Source of the DNA: an uncultured Anaerofilum sp.
Lineage (GTDB): Bacteria > Bacillota > Clostridia > Oscillospirales > Ruminococcaceae
Length of the DNA stretch: 64,000 nt
Direction: 5' to 3'
Assembly: GCA_944385945.1 (NCBI GenBank)
Contig: CALWZD010000079.1
Span: 17,078 to 81,077 of the forward strand
Shown here: positions 7,878-16,472 of the stretch, piece by piece
Position numbering within the stretch: the stretch's first letter is position 1
How the letters are laid out: every line of letters starts with the position of its first letter
The notes under the pieces: generated by a model
Databases searched by the model: none
What the model was told of the DNA's origin: nothing
The model's input: the letters and a program-made list of their open reading frames with translations, nothing else
Translations under genes and position numbers: made by a program

Positions 7878-8634
7878 AACATCTAAGCGGCGAAAATTGT
7901 TGGTTGCAGTCGTAGTGTGGAATCTTCTTTTGCTGGGCGTTCTTTGTCCGATCGCTTATGCAGAAGGGATCACCATTAATGCAACTACCGATGCAGAGGG
8001 TTCGATGGGAGCGATCCAGCTATTGTTCCTGTTCGTGATCCTTTCGCTGGGTCCATCGCTGCTTATTATGATGACCAGCTTTACCCGCATCATCATCGTG
8101 TTCTCGTTTTTGCGCAATGCCATTGGTTTGCAGAGTACGCCACCCAACCAAGTTCTGATTGGCTTATCGCTGTTTTTGTCCTTGTTCATTATGCAGCCTA
8201 CACTTGCACAGGTGAACGAAAATGGTTTGCAACCGTATCTTAACGGCGAGATCTCGCAAGAGCAGGCGTTGGAAGAAATGGAAGCCCCCATCAAAGAGTT
8301 CATGTTGGGGCAGACCAATGCCGACAACCTGAATATGTTTGCCAAACTTGCACAATCCAACGGAAGCTATACCGACATAAGCGATCCTTCGGAGTTGGGG
8401 CTGGATGTAGTGGTACCTGCTTTTATCACCAGCGAACTGAGCAAAGCCTTTATGATGGGATTCCTGTTATATCTGCCGTTCTTGGTCATCGACATGATCG
8501 TGTCCAGTACCCTGATGTCGATGGGTATGGTCATGCTGCCACCATCCATGATTTCGCTGCCGTTTAAACTGATGCTGTTTGTAGTGGTAGATGGTTGGTC
8601 GTTGCTGATGCAAACACTGGTGGCAAGCTTTTAG
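7855..8634 (+). CDS. fliP: Flagellar export gate protein FliP
   Basis: Encodes 259 residues. A basic N-terminus and hydrophobic stretch (about 15-35) form a cleavable-type signal, as is usual for FliP, followed by membrane helices around 50-75, 90-115, 190-215 and 225-250. The family signature S-F-T-R-I-I-I-V-F-S-F-L-R near 80-92 is intact. FliP, with FliQ and FliR, builds the export pore. The frame is open from 7744, but AGGAGGGG just before ATG 7855 and the family N-terminus choose this start, which overlaps fliO by 23 bases. Confidence 0.95.
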   Translation: MPQNPSRKTSKRRKLLVAVVVWNLLLLGVLCPIAYAEGITINATTDAEGSMGAIQLLFLFVILSLGPSLLIMMTSFTRIIIVFSFLRNAIGLQSTPPNQVLIGLSLFLSLFIMQPTLAQVNENGLQPYLNGEISQEQALEEMEAPIKEFMLGQTNADNLNMFAKLAQSNGSYTDISDPSELGLDVVVPAFITSELSKAFMMGFLLYLPFLVIDMIVSSTLMSMGMVMLPPSMISLPFKLMLFVVVDGWSLLMQTLVASF

Positions 8635-8676
8635 CATCGGTCGGATGCAGAAAATCACAAATAAAGGAGTATCCGA

Positions 8677-8940
8677 ATGACGAGCGAGATGGTAATGACG
8701 GTGTTTAAAGAAACGATAAACAAAATCATGTTGCTTTCGGCACCGTTTTTATTGATCAGTATTGTGCTGGGATTGGTGATCGCCGTGTTCCAGGCGGCTA
8801 CACAGATCCATGAGCAGACCATGACCTTTGTGCCAAAACTGGTGGGTATCCTCATAATGATGCTGGTGTGCGGTCCGTGGTTACTGATAAATTTGTCCGA
8901 ATTCTTTCGTATGATTTTAAGTTTGATGCAGGAGCTGTAA
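8677..8940 (+). CDS. fliQ: Flagellar export gate protein FliQ
   Basis: An 87-residue membrane protein with two helices (about 15-40 and 50-75). The conserved A-P-x-L-L-x-x-x-x-x-G-L-x-I-A-x-F-Q-A-A-T-Q-I-x-E-Q-T pattern spans residues 20-48. FliQ subunits pack around FliP to form the export gate. AAAGGAG precedes the ATG, and fliR starts four bases after the stop. Confidence 0.95.
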   Translation: MTSEMVMTVFKETINKIMLLSAPFLLISIVLGLVIAVFQAATQIHEQTMTFVPKLVGILIMMLVCGPWLLINLSEFFRMILSLMQEL

Positions 8941-8944
8941 TGCC

Positions 8945-9709
8945 ATGACCATTTCGCAGACAACGCTGCTAAGCTATGTGCTGGTGTTTTTTCGCATGGC
9001 GGGTTTTTTGGCATTCAATCCGCTGTTTTCCCAAAGCAACATCCCTTCCCGCTTGCGGGTCGGGCTGATGCTGGGGCTTACCTTTCTGGTCGCCCCCACT
9101 GCTGCACAGGGATATACACTGCCCCCGACCGATGCCGCTTTTGTATGGGCAATGACCTGCGAACTGGCTTTGGGGCTAGGGGTAGGATTTATTTTTCAGT
9201 GCTTTTATTATATGCTCTTTTTCGTGGGTGATGTCGCTGACCAAGGCTTTGGATTGTCGATGGCAAAGGCATTCGACCCCGGTACCAATATTCAAACTTC
9301 GATGACCGGCAGGCTGTTGCAGTTTCTGTTTGTCGGCTATTTTTTTGCCACAAACGGGCATCTGATTTTCGTTCAGCTTGCCGCCGCTTCCTATGATTTT
9401 GTAGGGATCGGCGCACAGACTTTTTTTGAAAATGCCCCTTCTTTTATGCTTACCTTATTCGTGTCGGTGTTTTCGCTGTCGGTGCAGTTGCTGGCACCGT
9501 TTTTGGTGGCTACCATCACACTGGAAGCGGCGATGGGTATTTTGATGAAGCTGATCCCCCAAATCAACGTGTTCGTTGTACATTTTCAGCTAAAGATCCT
9601 ATTCGGATTTTTGCTGCTGTTTTTATATGCACGACCGATCTGTAATTTTATTACAAATTACCAAACGAATATGCTGCAACAGATACAAAAACTGCTGGAA
9701 CAGCTGTAA
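8945..9709 (+). CDS. fliR: Flagellar export gate protein FliR
   Basis: Encodes 254 residues with about six membrane helices. Family motifs include the F-R-M-A-G-F-L-A-F-N-P start and the Q-G-F-G-L-S-M-A-K-A-F-D-P segment near residue 100. FliR closes the FliPQR pore. It follows fliQ by four bases and precedes flhB by 25. Length and order agree with the standard fliPQR-flhBA cluster. Confidence 0.93.
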   Translation: MTISQTTLLSYVLVFFRMAGFLAFNPLFSQSNIPSRLRVGLMLGLTFLVAPTAAQGYTLPPTDAAFVWAMTCELALGLGVGFIFQCFYYMLFFVGDVADQGFGLSMAKAFDPGTNIQTSMTGRLLQFLFVGYFFATNGHLIFVQLAAASYDFVGIGAQTFFENAPSFMLTLFVSVFSLSVQLLAPFLVATITLEAAMGILMKLIPQINVFVVHFQLKILFGFLLLFLYARPICNFITNYQTNMLQQIQKLLEQL

Positions 9710-9734
9710 TCGAGCCGTGGGCTTATAAGGGGGG

Positions 9735-10805
9735 ATGCAAATGGCGGGCGAGAAGACCGAAAAGGCGACGCCGAAACGAAAAAAGGACGAACGAAAAAAA
9801 GGTAATATTTTCATGAGCCGTGAGCTTGTGACCGTTGCCACATTGCTTGCTGCTTTCTATACCCTAAAAGCACTCAGTTCTTTTATTTTTGAAAAAATAG
9901 AACAACTTTTGACCAGCATTGCCGAACTTTCGGCGCAGACTTCAGCACTGGACGTAAAAACCATCCACACTATTTTTACCGATTGTATGCTGGTATTCGC
10001 AATATGTTCTTTGCCGATGCTGCTGGCAACCTCTTTAGCAGCACTGATAAGCACGATGTTGCAGACAAAAATGCTGTTTGCAACCGAGAGCTTTAAATTT
10101 AAAGGCGAACGATTGAATCCGTTGAGCGGTTTCAAAAAAATGTTTTCGCTGCGGGCGTTGATCGAACTGCTGAAAGCATCTATCAAGATCAGCGTACTGG
10201 CAGTTGTACTGTATAATATTCTGGAGGGCAGGCTCAACGAACTGCCCCGTTTGATGGATATGCCGCCTCGGCGTGTGTTTGGGCTGACAGGGGAGATCAT
10301 ATCAGAGATCGTGCTGATGGTCGGCATCCTGTTCATTGCACTCGGCGCTGCGGACTACCTTTACCAGTGGTGGGAATACGAAAAAAATCTGCGTATGACC
10401 AAACAGGAGGTAAAGGACGAATACAAACAAATGGAAGGCGACCCGCAGATCAAAGGGCGCATCCGTTCCCTGCAGCAACAGCGTGCAAGGAACCGTATGA
10501 TGCAGGCAGTACCGACAGCCGATGTCGTCATCCGAAACCCCACTCACTTTGCGGTTGCGTTGCGATACGACCGTGAACACGATAATGCCCCCGTGGTGGT
10601 GGCAAAAGGCAAGGATCGCATTGCTTTCAAAATCATTGAAGTGGCACAGCAAAACGGTGTCCACGTTATGGAAGACCGCCCTTTGGCACGGGCGCTGTAT
10701 GCTTCGATCGAGATTGGTCAGGAAATCCCAAGCCAATTCTACGAACCTGTGGCGCAGGCATTGGCTTTTGTTTATAATCTTAAGAAAAAGGAATCGATTT
10801 CATGA
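9735..10805 (+). CDS. flhB: Flagellar export switch protein FlhB
   Basis: Encodes 356 residues: an N-terminal basic segment (K-T-E-K-A-T-P-K-R), four membrane helices between about 30 and 210, a linker, and a C-terminal cytoplasmic domain holding the self-cleavage site N268-P269-T270-H271. Cleavage between N and P is known to switch export from rod/hook to filament substrates. An AAGGGGGG site precedes ATG 9735; an in-frame ATG at 9741 is possible. The stop overlaps flhA by four bases. A separate FlhB-like C-terminal domain without N-P-T-H is encoded at 17812-18099. Confidence 0.96.
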   Translation: MQMAGEKTEKATPKRKKDERKKGNIFMSRELVTVATLLAAFYTLKALSSFIFEKIEQLLTSIAELSAQTSALDVKTIHTIFTDCMLVFAICSLPMLLATSLAALISTMLQTKMLFATESFKFKGERLNPLSGFKKMFSLRALIELLKASIKISVLAVVLYNILEGRLNELPRLMDMPPRRVFGLTGEIISEIVLMVGILFIALGAADYLYQWWEYEKNLRMTKQEVKDEYKQMEGDPQIKGRIRSLQQQRARNRMMQAVPTADVVIRNPTHFAVALRYDREHDNAPVVVAKGKDRIAFKIIEVAQQNGVHVMEDRPLARALYASIEIGQEIPSQFYEPVAQALAFVYNLKKKESIS

Positions 10806-12850
10806 AAATATTCAACAATATCGTAGCGATTTTCGTGATCGTGATCGTTGCGCTTTTGATCGTTCCGCTCAGCACCCCGATTTTGGACTTCATGTTCATT
10901 ATGAACCTTGCGTTTTCGCTGGTGATTTTGCTGATGACCATGTATGTAAAAGAAACACTCGACCTTTCGCTATTCCCGTCGCTGCTGTTGGTAACGACCT
11001 TGCTGCGATTGGGTCTGAACGTTTCTTCTACCCGTTCCATTTTGACCAAAGACGGCTATGCCGGCGAGGTTGTAAAAACCTTTGGCGAGTTCGTTATTCG
11101 GGGCGACGTTGTTGTTGGTTTGGTTATTTTCTTGATCATCGTCCTGGTGCAGTTTATCGTTATCACCAAAGGTGCCGAGCGTGTGGCTGAGGTATCCGCC
11201 CGATTCACTTTGGATGCGATGCCCGGTAAACAGATGGCGATCGACGCTGATTTGAGTTCGGGTATCATCGACGAGCAACAGGCACGGATCCGCCGCAGTA
11301 AGATCCAAAAAGAAGCCGATTTCTTTGGTGCAATGGACGGTGCTTCGAAATTTGTAAAAGGCGATGCCATCATTTCCATCGTTATCACCTTGGTAAACCT
11401 GATCGGTGGCGTGGTCATCGGCTTTTTGAACGGTGGCGATCTTGCCACTGTTATGAGTACCTATTCTACCTCTACCGTTGGCGATGGCTTGATGAGCCAG
11501 ATTCCTGCACTGCTGATCTCGGTAGCGACTGGTATTTTGGTAACACGTTCCACCTCGGAGGCAGACCTGAACACAGACGTGCTAAAACAGTTTAGTGCCC
11601 AGCCGGTGGTTCTCATCATCGCAGGCTGCGCACTGCCTTTGCTGATTCTGATCGGCTTCCCGCCGGTACAGGTTCTGCTTATGGCAGCGGCTTTGATTGG
11701 CGGCGGTCTGCTGATTCAACGGCGGGACAAGGCAAAAGAAGGTCAAGAGCCCGAAATGCCACAGGTGGTGGAAGAAGTTACCAGCGAAGTGGAATACTAC
11801 AAAAACCTCGACAACGTATACGCACTGCTCAGTGTTGACCCCATCAGTGTAGAGGTCGGTTACAGCTTGCTGCCGTTGGTCGACCAAAACAGCGGTGGAC
11901 GTTTCATGGACCGTATCGTTATGCTGCGAAAACAGTTTGCCGACGAAATGGGTCTGGTCATCCCACCGGTGCGTATGCGAGATTCCAGCCAGTTGAACCC
12001 CAACCAGTATGAGGTACGGCTGAAAGGTGAAAGCGTTGCCATTGGTGAAGTACTGGTAGACCACTATCTTGCATTGTCGCCTGCCGACCTGCCCACAAGT
12101 GAGCAGATCGACGGCATCGACACCATCGAGCCGGCGTTTGGAATGCCGGCGAAGTGGATCAGCGAAGACAAGAAAATCAAGGCAGAAATGGCAGGTTATA
12201 CCTTGATCGACCCCACCAGTGTTATCATCACCCATCTGTCCGAGTTGATCCGTACCCATGCGTACGAGCTTTTGACAAGACAAGAAGTGAAGAAGATGCT
12301 GGAAAACCTGAAAAAAACAAATCCCACGATCGTGGAAGACACCGTGCCTGCTCTGATTTCTCAGAACGATCTGCAAAAGGTGCTAAAAAACCTGCTGCGT
12401 GAAAATGTTCCCATTTCGGACATGGAAACCATTCTGGAAACATTGGCAGACTATGCACCCACGGTCAAAGATTCCGATATGCTTACCGAATATGTGCGTC
12501 AGGCACTCAAACGCACGATCACCCACCGCTTCTCCGAGGCGGGTCAGCTGAAGGTGCTGAGTTTGGATGGCGACATCGAAACAAAGATTATCAACAGCGT
12601 CAAAAAGATGGATGGCGGTGCATACCTTGCACTTGATCCCATGACCATCCAAAAGATCGTTTCGGCAACGACCGAAAAGGTGGACGAGATGCGCAAGCTG
12701 GTACAGGTACCCATCATCCTTACTTCGCCCATCGTTCGTATTTATTACAAAAAGCTGTTGGATCAGTTCTGCCCCAACGTTGTGGTGCTTTCTTTTAACG
12801 ATGTAGACTCCAGTGTGCAGATCCAATCGCTGGGCGTAATTGCGATCTGA
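10802..12850 (+). CDS. flhA: Flagellar export protein FlhA
   Basis: Encodes 682 residues. Eight membrane helices lie within residues 1-320, and the cytoplasmic loop contains the FHIPEP-family stretch with G-K-Q-M-A-I-D-A-D-L-S-S-G. A cytoplasmic domain of about 340 residues forms the nonameric docking ring for export substrates and chaperones. The start overlaps flhB in ATGA. In most Firmicutes flhF and flhG follow; here the sigma factor gene follows directly. Confidence 0.96.
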   Translation: MKIFNNIVAIFVIVIVALLIVPLSTPILDFMFIMNLAFSLVILLMTMYVKETLDLSLFPSLLLVTTLLRLGLNVSSTRSILTKDGYAGEVVKTFGEFVIRGDVVVGLVIFLIIVLVQFIVITKGAERVAEVSARFTLDAMPGKQMAIDADLSSGIIDEQQARIRRSKIQKEADFFGAMDGASKFVKGDAIISIVITLVNLIGGVVIGFLNGGDLATVMSTYSTSTVGDGLMSQIPALLISVATGILVTRSTSEADLNTDVLKQFSAQPVVLIIAGCALPLLILIGFPPVQVLLMAAALIGGGLLIQRRDKAKEGQEPEMPQVVEEVTSEVEYYKNLDNVYALLSVDPISVEVGYSLLPLVDQNSGGRFMDRIVMLRKQFADEMGLVIPPVRMRDSSQLNPNQYEVRLKGESVAIGEVLVDHYLALSPADLPTSEQIDGIDTIEPAFGMPAKWISEDKKIKAEMAGYTLIDPTSVIITHLSELIRTHAYELLTRQEVKKMLENLKKTNPTIVEDTVPALISQNDLQKVLKNLLRENVPISDMETILETLADYAPTVKDSDMLTEYVRQALKRTITHRFSEAGQLKVLSLDGDIETKIINSVKKMDGGAYLALDPMTIQKIVSATTEKVDEMRKLVQVPIILTSPIVRIYYKKLLDQFCPNVVVLSFNDVDSSVQIQSLGVIAI

Positions 12851-12887
12851 TCTGACAGCGCCGTATCAAACGCAAAGGAGGACGACC

Positions 12888-13664
12888 ATGAAGGCAGATT
12901 TGGGATGCAGTGAAAACACTTTGCAAGACCCCGATGCGGTCATGCGTGAATACAAGCGCACAGGCGACTTGAAGCTGCGTAACCAGTTGGTGCTTCACTA
13001 TACCCCGCAAATCAATGCGGCGATTTACAGTATGCGGTCGATGCTGCTGTCCAACATTCCCGCAGAAGACTTTTTCAATCAGGGCGTTCTCACTTTGATC
13101 GAAAAAATCGACCGCTTTCAGCCGGAACGTGGAGTACGCTTCGATACATATATTTACAAGTCGCTGCGTGGCGCAATGGTAAACTATGTGCGCAAACAAA
13201 ACTGGCTGCCCAACCGTGTATGGAGTATGGGCAAACAGTTGCGACAGGTACAAAGCGAACTGGAAAATCGCTTGCTGCGCACCCCTACTTCGCAGGAGTT
13301 GGCGGATGAAATGCACATCTCTACCGCAGAACTGGAACGCTTGCTGATCGAAATGAATGCTGCCGACAGCGTTTCTTATGAAGAATTGTTGGAACAAAGC
13401 ATCGAACCCGTTTTGGCAGAGGGACAAACAGCACAAGACGAATTGAGCAATGTACTGAAAAAAGAACGCTGCGTTCAGCTTGCAAATGCGATCGAGCAGC
13501 TTCCTGCCCGTCACAAACAGGTCATCGCTTTGTGCTATTATGAGAATTTGAATCTGCGTGAAATCGGCGAAGTGCTGGGACTTACGCAACAGCGGGTGTC
13601 GCAGCTGCGAGCGAGTGCGCTGCAAAAGCTGCACGAAGCACTAAAAGAATACGAAGAAAATTGA
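12888..13664 (+). CDS. fliA: Flagellar sigma factor (sigma-28, FliA/SigD/WhiG family)
   Basis: Encodes 258 residues. Region 2 (about 35-105) includes F-D-T-Y-I-Y-K-S-L-R-G-A-M, region 3 spans about 115-170, and region 4 (about 195-250) contains the helix-turn-helix L-R-E-I-G-E-V-L-G-L-T-Q-Q-R-V-S. Sigma factors of this group direct RNA polymerase to late flagellar and chemotaxis promoters. AAAGGAGG before ATG 12888 decides the start, although the frame is open from 12840. It lies between flhA and the rod genes. No FlgM anti-sigma gene is present in the window. Confidence 0.93.
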   Translation: MKADLGCSENTLQDPDAVMREYKRTGDLKLRNQLVLHYTPQINAAIYSMRSMLLSNIPAEDFFNQGVLTLIEKIDRFQPERGVRFDTYIYKSLRGAMVNYVRKQNWLPNRVWSMGKQLRQVQSELENRLLRTPTSQELADEMHISTAELERLLIEMNAADSVSYEELLEQSIEPVLAEGQTAQDELSNVLKKERCVQLANAIEQLPARHKQVIALCYYENLNLREIGEVLGLTQQRVSQLRASALQKLHEALKEYEEN

Positions 13665-13698
13665 CCGACGCTACACAAGCCAAAAGGAGGCAACAAAT

Positions 13699-14451
13699 AT
13701 GCATTCTGGATTTTATACCATCGCTTCGGGCATCCTTACCCGGCAAAATGAATTGGACACTATCGCAAACAATCTGGCAAATATCCAAACGCCCGGCTAT
13801 CGTGCCAGCCGTTTGGTAACCAGTTCCTTTGAACAAGAGGTGCAAAAGCGCATAGATGCCAACGGCGAAACCGTGTTGGGCAGTGGCGTTGCGTATCCGT
13901 TGGCGGTGGTAAGCGAAGAACTGGCAGTAATGGAAGGCGGTACGCTGGAAAATACCGGTCGTGTGCTGGATTTTGCGATCAATGGGAACGGCTATTTTAA
14001 CATTCAGGGTGCCGACGGAACCACTTATCTGACCCGTAACGGACAGTTCACGGTGGACGAGCAAGGTTACTTGGAATTGCAGGGCATTGGTCGTGTTATG
14101 GGCACAGCAGGATTGTTGAAAGTGGATGGACAAGATGTTCAGGCAGATGCGACAGGCAACCTGTTTAACAGCGCAGGGCAGTTGCTTGGCAAGTTGCAGA
14201 TCACAGCACCTGCACAGGATACCACGTTGACAAAAATGGGCAATGGAATGTTTACTGCACCGCAGGGAGCAGCTGCTGCACAGAATTACAGCGTGGCGCA
14301 GGGGTGCATTGAAAAATCCAATGTAAACATGAATCAGGAAATGACCAATTTTATTGCAGCACAACGTGCGTTCCAAAGCTGCAGTTCGGCATTGCAGATC
14401 ATCGACGAGATCGACCGCAAAGCGGTATCAGAGATCGGTTCGATCCAGTAA
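13699..14451 (+). CDS. flgF: Flagellar rod protein, FlgF-like
   Basis: A 250-residue rod/hook family protein with N-terminal N-N-L-A-N-I-Q-T-P-G-Y-R at about residues 19-30, a middle G-N-G-Y-F-N-I-Q-G-A-D-G-T-T-Y-L-T-R-N-G segment, and a C-terminal helix ending F-I-A-A-Q-R-A-F-Q-S-C. It lies just before a second, more canonical FlgG, which favours FlgF (proximal rod), though the FlgF/FlgG split is uncertain in Firmicutes. AAAGGAGG precedes the ATG. Confidence 0.85.
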   Translation: MHSGFYTIASGILTRQNELDTIANNLANIQTPGYRASRLVTSSFEQEVQKRIDANGETVLGSGVAYPLAVVSEELAVMEGGTLENTGRVLDFAINGNGYFNIQGADGTTYLTRNGQFTVDEQGYLELQGIGRVMGTAGLLKVDGQDVQADATGNLFNSAGQLLGKLQITAPAQDTTLTKMGNGMFTAPQGAAAAQNYSVAQGCIEKSNVNMNQEMTNFIAAQRAFQSCSSALQIIDEIDRKAVSEIGSIQ

Positions 14452-14469
14452 TAAAAGGAGGAAAACGTG

Positions 14470-15198
14470 ATGAAAGCAGCATTTTACGCAGGTGCAGCGG
14501 GTCTGATGGCACAACAAAGCGCAATGGACAATATCGGTAACAATCTTGCCAACGTAAATACAAGTGGCTACAAAGCGCAAAAAGTTGGATTTCAGGACTT
14601 GCTGTATCGCAATATGTATGTAAATGTTGAAGATACCCCTCTTACCGGAAGCGGAACACGGGTAGTAGATTTGGGTATCAATTATACACAGGGTACACCT
14701 GTCCAAACCGGGATCGGCACCGATTTTGCGATCCAAGGGGATGGATTCTTTGCGGTACAGGGCGACGATCAAGTTTATTATACCCGTAACGGCAGCTTCA
14801 ACATCGGCTTGGTGAATGGTGTTGCTTACCTTACCGATATGGAGGGTCAGTACGTACTGAATGCAGCAGGTGGACGAATCCAGCTGCCTGTGGACGAAAA
14901 CGGAATGCCTCAAACAGAGGGTATCATTGACCAGATCGGGGTATTCGTGGTGCAAAATCCAGCAGAAATGACCCCCGTTTCCAACAACTGTTATGCAGCG
15001 AACGAGCAGAGTGGTACAGTGCGTGTGGGAATCGTAAATACAGATTATATTTTGCGCCAGGGTGCATTGGAAAACTCGAACGTCAGCATGGAAGACGAAA
15101 TGGTGCAGATGATTTTGGCACAGCGTGCATTCCAGTTGAATGCACGGGTAGTACAGACAGCGGATGAGATCGAGCAAAATGTGAATAATTTGCGCTGA
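14470..15198 (+). CDS. flgG: Flagellar distal rod protein FlgG
   Basis: A 242-residue rod protein with the signature N-N-L-A-N-V-N-T-S-G-Y-K-A at about 23-35, the stretch L-L-Y-R-N-M-Y typical of FlgG, and a C-terminal helix with M-I-L-A-Q-R-A-F-Q-L-N-A-R. FlgG forms the distal rod below the hook. AAGGAGG at 14455-14461 is eight bases from the ATG at 14470; an adjacent in-frame GTG at 14467 would be only five bases away and is less likely. Confidence 0.9.
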   Translation: MKAAFYAGAAGLMAQQSAMDNIGNNLANVNTSGYKAQKVGFQDLLYRNMYVNVEDTPLTGSGTRVVDLGINYTQGTPVQTGIGTDFAIQGDGFFAVQGDDQVYYTRNGSFNIGLVNGVAYLTDMEGQYVLNAAGGRIQLPVDENGMPQTEGIIDQIGVFVVQNPAEMTPVSNNCYAANEQSGTVRVGIVNTDYILRQGALENSNVSMEDEMVQMILAQRAFQLNARVVQTADEIEQNVNNLR

Positions 15199-15225
15199 TA
15201 GGCGGCTGGCTGAAGGAGAGATTGG

Positions 15226-15840
15226 ATGAACAACTACGAAAATTTGAATGAAATACAGCTGGATGCACTGCGTGAGATCGGTAATATCGGTTCGGGCAAT
15301 GCTGCAACAGCACTTTCAGTAATGCTGCAAGAGCCGATCGACATTGAAGTTCCGGTTATTCGTGTTTTGGAATACGAGCAAGTTATCGAAAGTTTGGGTG
15401 GCCCTGAACAGCTGCTGGTGGGGCTGATGCTTCAGCTGGGCGGTGATGTGACCGGTATGATGATGTTTTTGCTGAAGCAGGAATTTGCCCATTTGGTTTT
15501 GCAACAGCTGATGGGAGTGGATTTCCCAGAAAATGGTGAGTTGGACGCTATGGCTGGCTCGGCGATCCAAGAGGTGGGAAATATCATGGCAGGATCGTTT
15601 GTGAATGCGATCGGCGATATGACGGGTCTTACCATCGACATCAGTGTTCCCGATTTGTGTGTGGATATGACAGGCGCCATTTTGAGCGCACCTGCCATTT
15701 ATTATGCAAATATCAGCGATAAGATCATCTGCATTGAAGACCGCATCGGAAATCAGAACATGAAAGCAGGGACCCACGTTTTGATGATTCCAGAAGAAGA
15801 TTCTCTGGAAAAAATTATGAACAGTCTGGGGTTGGTATAA
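15226..15840 (+). CDS. cheC: CheY-P phosphatase CheC
   Basis: A 204-residue CheC with two complete phosphatase motifs: D13-x3-E17-x2-N20 and S112-x3-E116-x2-N119. CheC removes phosphate from CheY-P and is activated by binding CheD. With FliY the cell has two such phosphatases and no CheZ. The final TAA overlaps the cheD ATG by one base, so CheC and CheD are translated as a pair. Confidence 0.93.
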   Translation: MNNYENLNEIQLDALREIGNIGSGNAATALSVMLQEPIDIEVPVIRVLEYEQVIESLGGPEQLLVGLMLQLGGDVTGMMMFLLKQEFAHLVLQQLMGVDFPENGELDAMAGSAIQEVGNIMAGSFVNAIGDMTGLTIDISVPDLCVDMTGAILSAPAIYYANISDKIICIEDRIGNQNMKAGTHVLMIPEEDSLEKIMNSLGLV

Positions 15841-16322
15841 TGAGTACGATTACTGTTGGAATCTCCGACTTGAATGTGGCCAAGGGTGATGATGTTCTTG
15901 TAACGTATGCGTTGGGGTCTTGCGTTGGAATTTGCCTATATGATAAAGTCAATAAGGTTGCCGGGCTTTCCCACATTATGCTGCCCAACAGCAAAAGCTT
16001 TTCGGGTGCCCCGCAGCCGTATAAGTTTGCGGATACGGCAATTATTCAGCTGGTGCAGAAAATGCAGCGCATGGGGGCATTGCCCAATCGCTTGCAGGCA
16101 AAAATTGCAGGCGGTGCGCAGATGTTTGCTGCAAAGGGCAATACTTCACTGGCAAATATCGGAGAAAGAAATGTTCAGGCAGTGAAAGAGGAGCTGATGC
16201 GGCTGCGCATTCCTATCATTGCGGAAGATACCGGCAAAAATTATGGTCGCACATTGTTCTTTTCGGCAAGCGATGGCATAATGCGTATCAAGTCGGTAAA
16301 TCGAGGAGAATTCAGTTGGTGA
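15840..16322 (+). CDS. cheD: Chemoreceptor glutamine deamidase CheD
   Basis: A 160-residue protein with the CheD catalytic layout: C28 in L-G-S-C-V-G-I-C-L and H45 in L-S-H-I-M-L-P, with a nearby Thr22. CheD deamidates glutamines on chemoreceptors and partners with CheC in adaptation. It is the last gene of the + strand operon before a strong bidirectional terminator. No chemoreceptor gene is present in the window, so its substrates are encoded elsewhere. Confidence 0.93.
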   Translation: MSTITVGISDLNVAKGDDVLVTYALGSCVGICLYDKVNKVAGLSHIMLPNSKSFSGAPQPYKFADTAIIQLVQKMQRMGALPNRLQAKIAGGAQMFAAKGNTSLANIGERNVQAVKEELMRLRIPIIAEDTGKNYGRTLFFSASDGIMRIKSVNRGEFSW

Positions 16323-16395
16323 AAAAAGGCGACAAGGAAAGTCGTCTATGCCGTGCAGTTTTGCGAAAGTTTGTGCTGCAAAAAAGCATCGGAAT

Positions 16396-16444
16396 AAAAA
16401 GAACCGATTTTGTGGAAGCCATTCCACAAAATCGGTTCTTTTTT
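16396..16444. terminator. Bidirectional intrinsic terminator between cheD and the EAL-HDOD gene
   Basis: A 16-bp perfect stem (arms 16401-16416 and 16423-16438) is flanked by an A-run on the left and TTTTTT at 16439-16444 on the right. It can end cheD transcripts on the + strand and EAL-HDOD transcripts on the minus strand. Confidence 0.93.
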
Positions 16445-16472
16445 AGTAAATACTCAAAACAGAGCTTACAAA

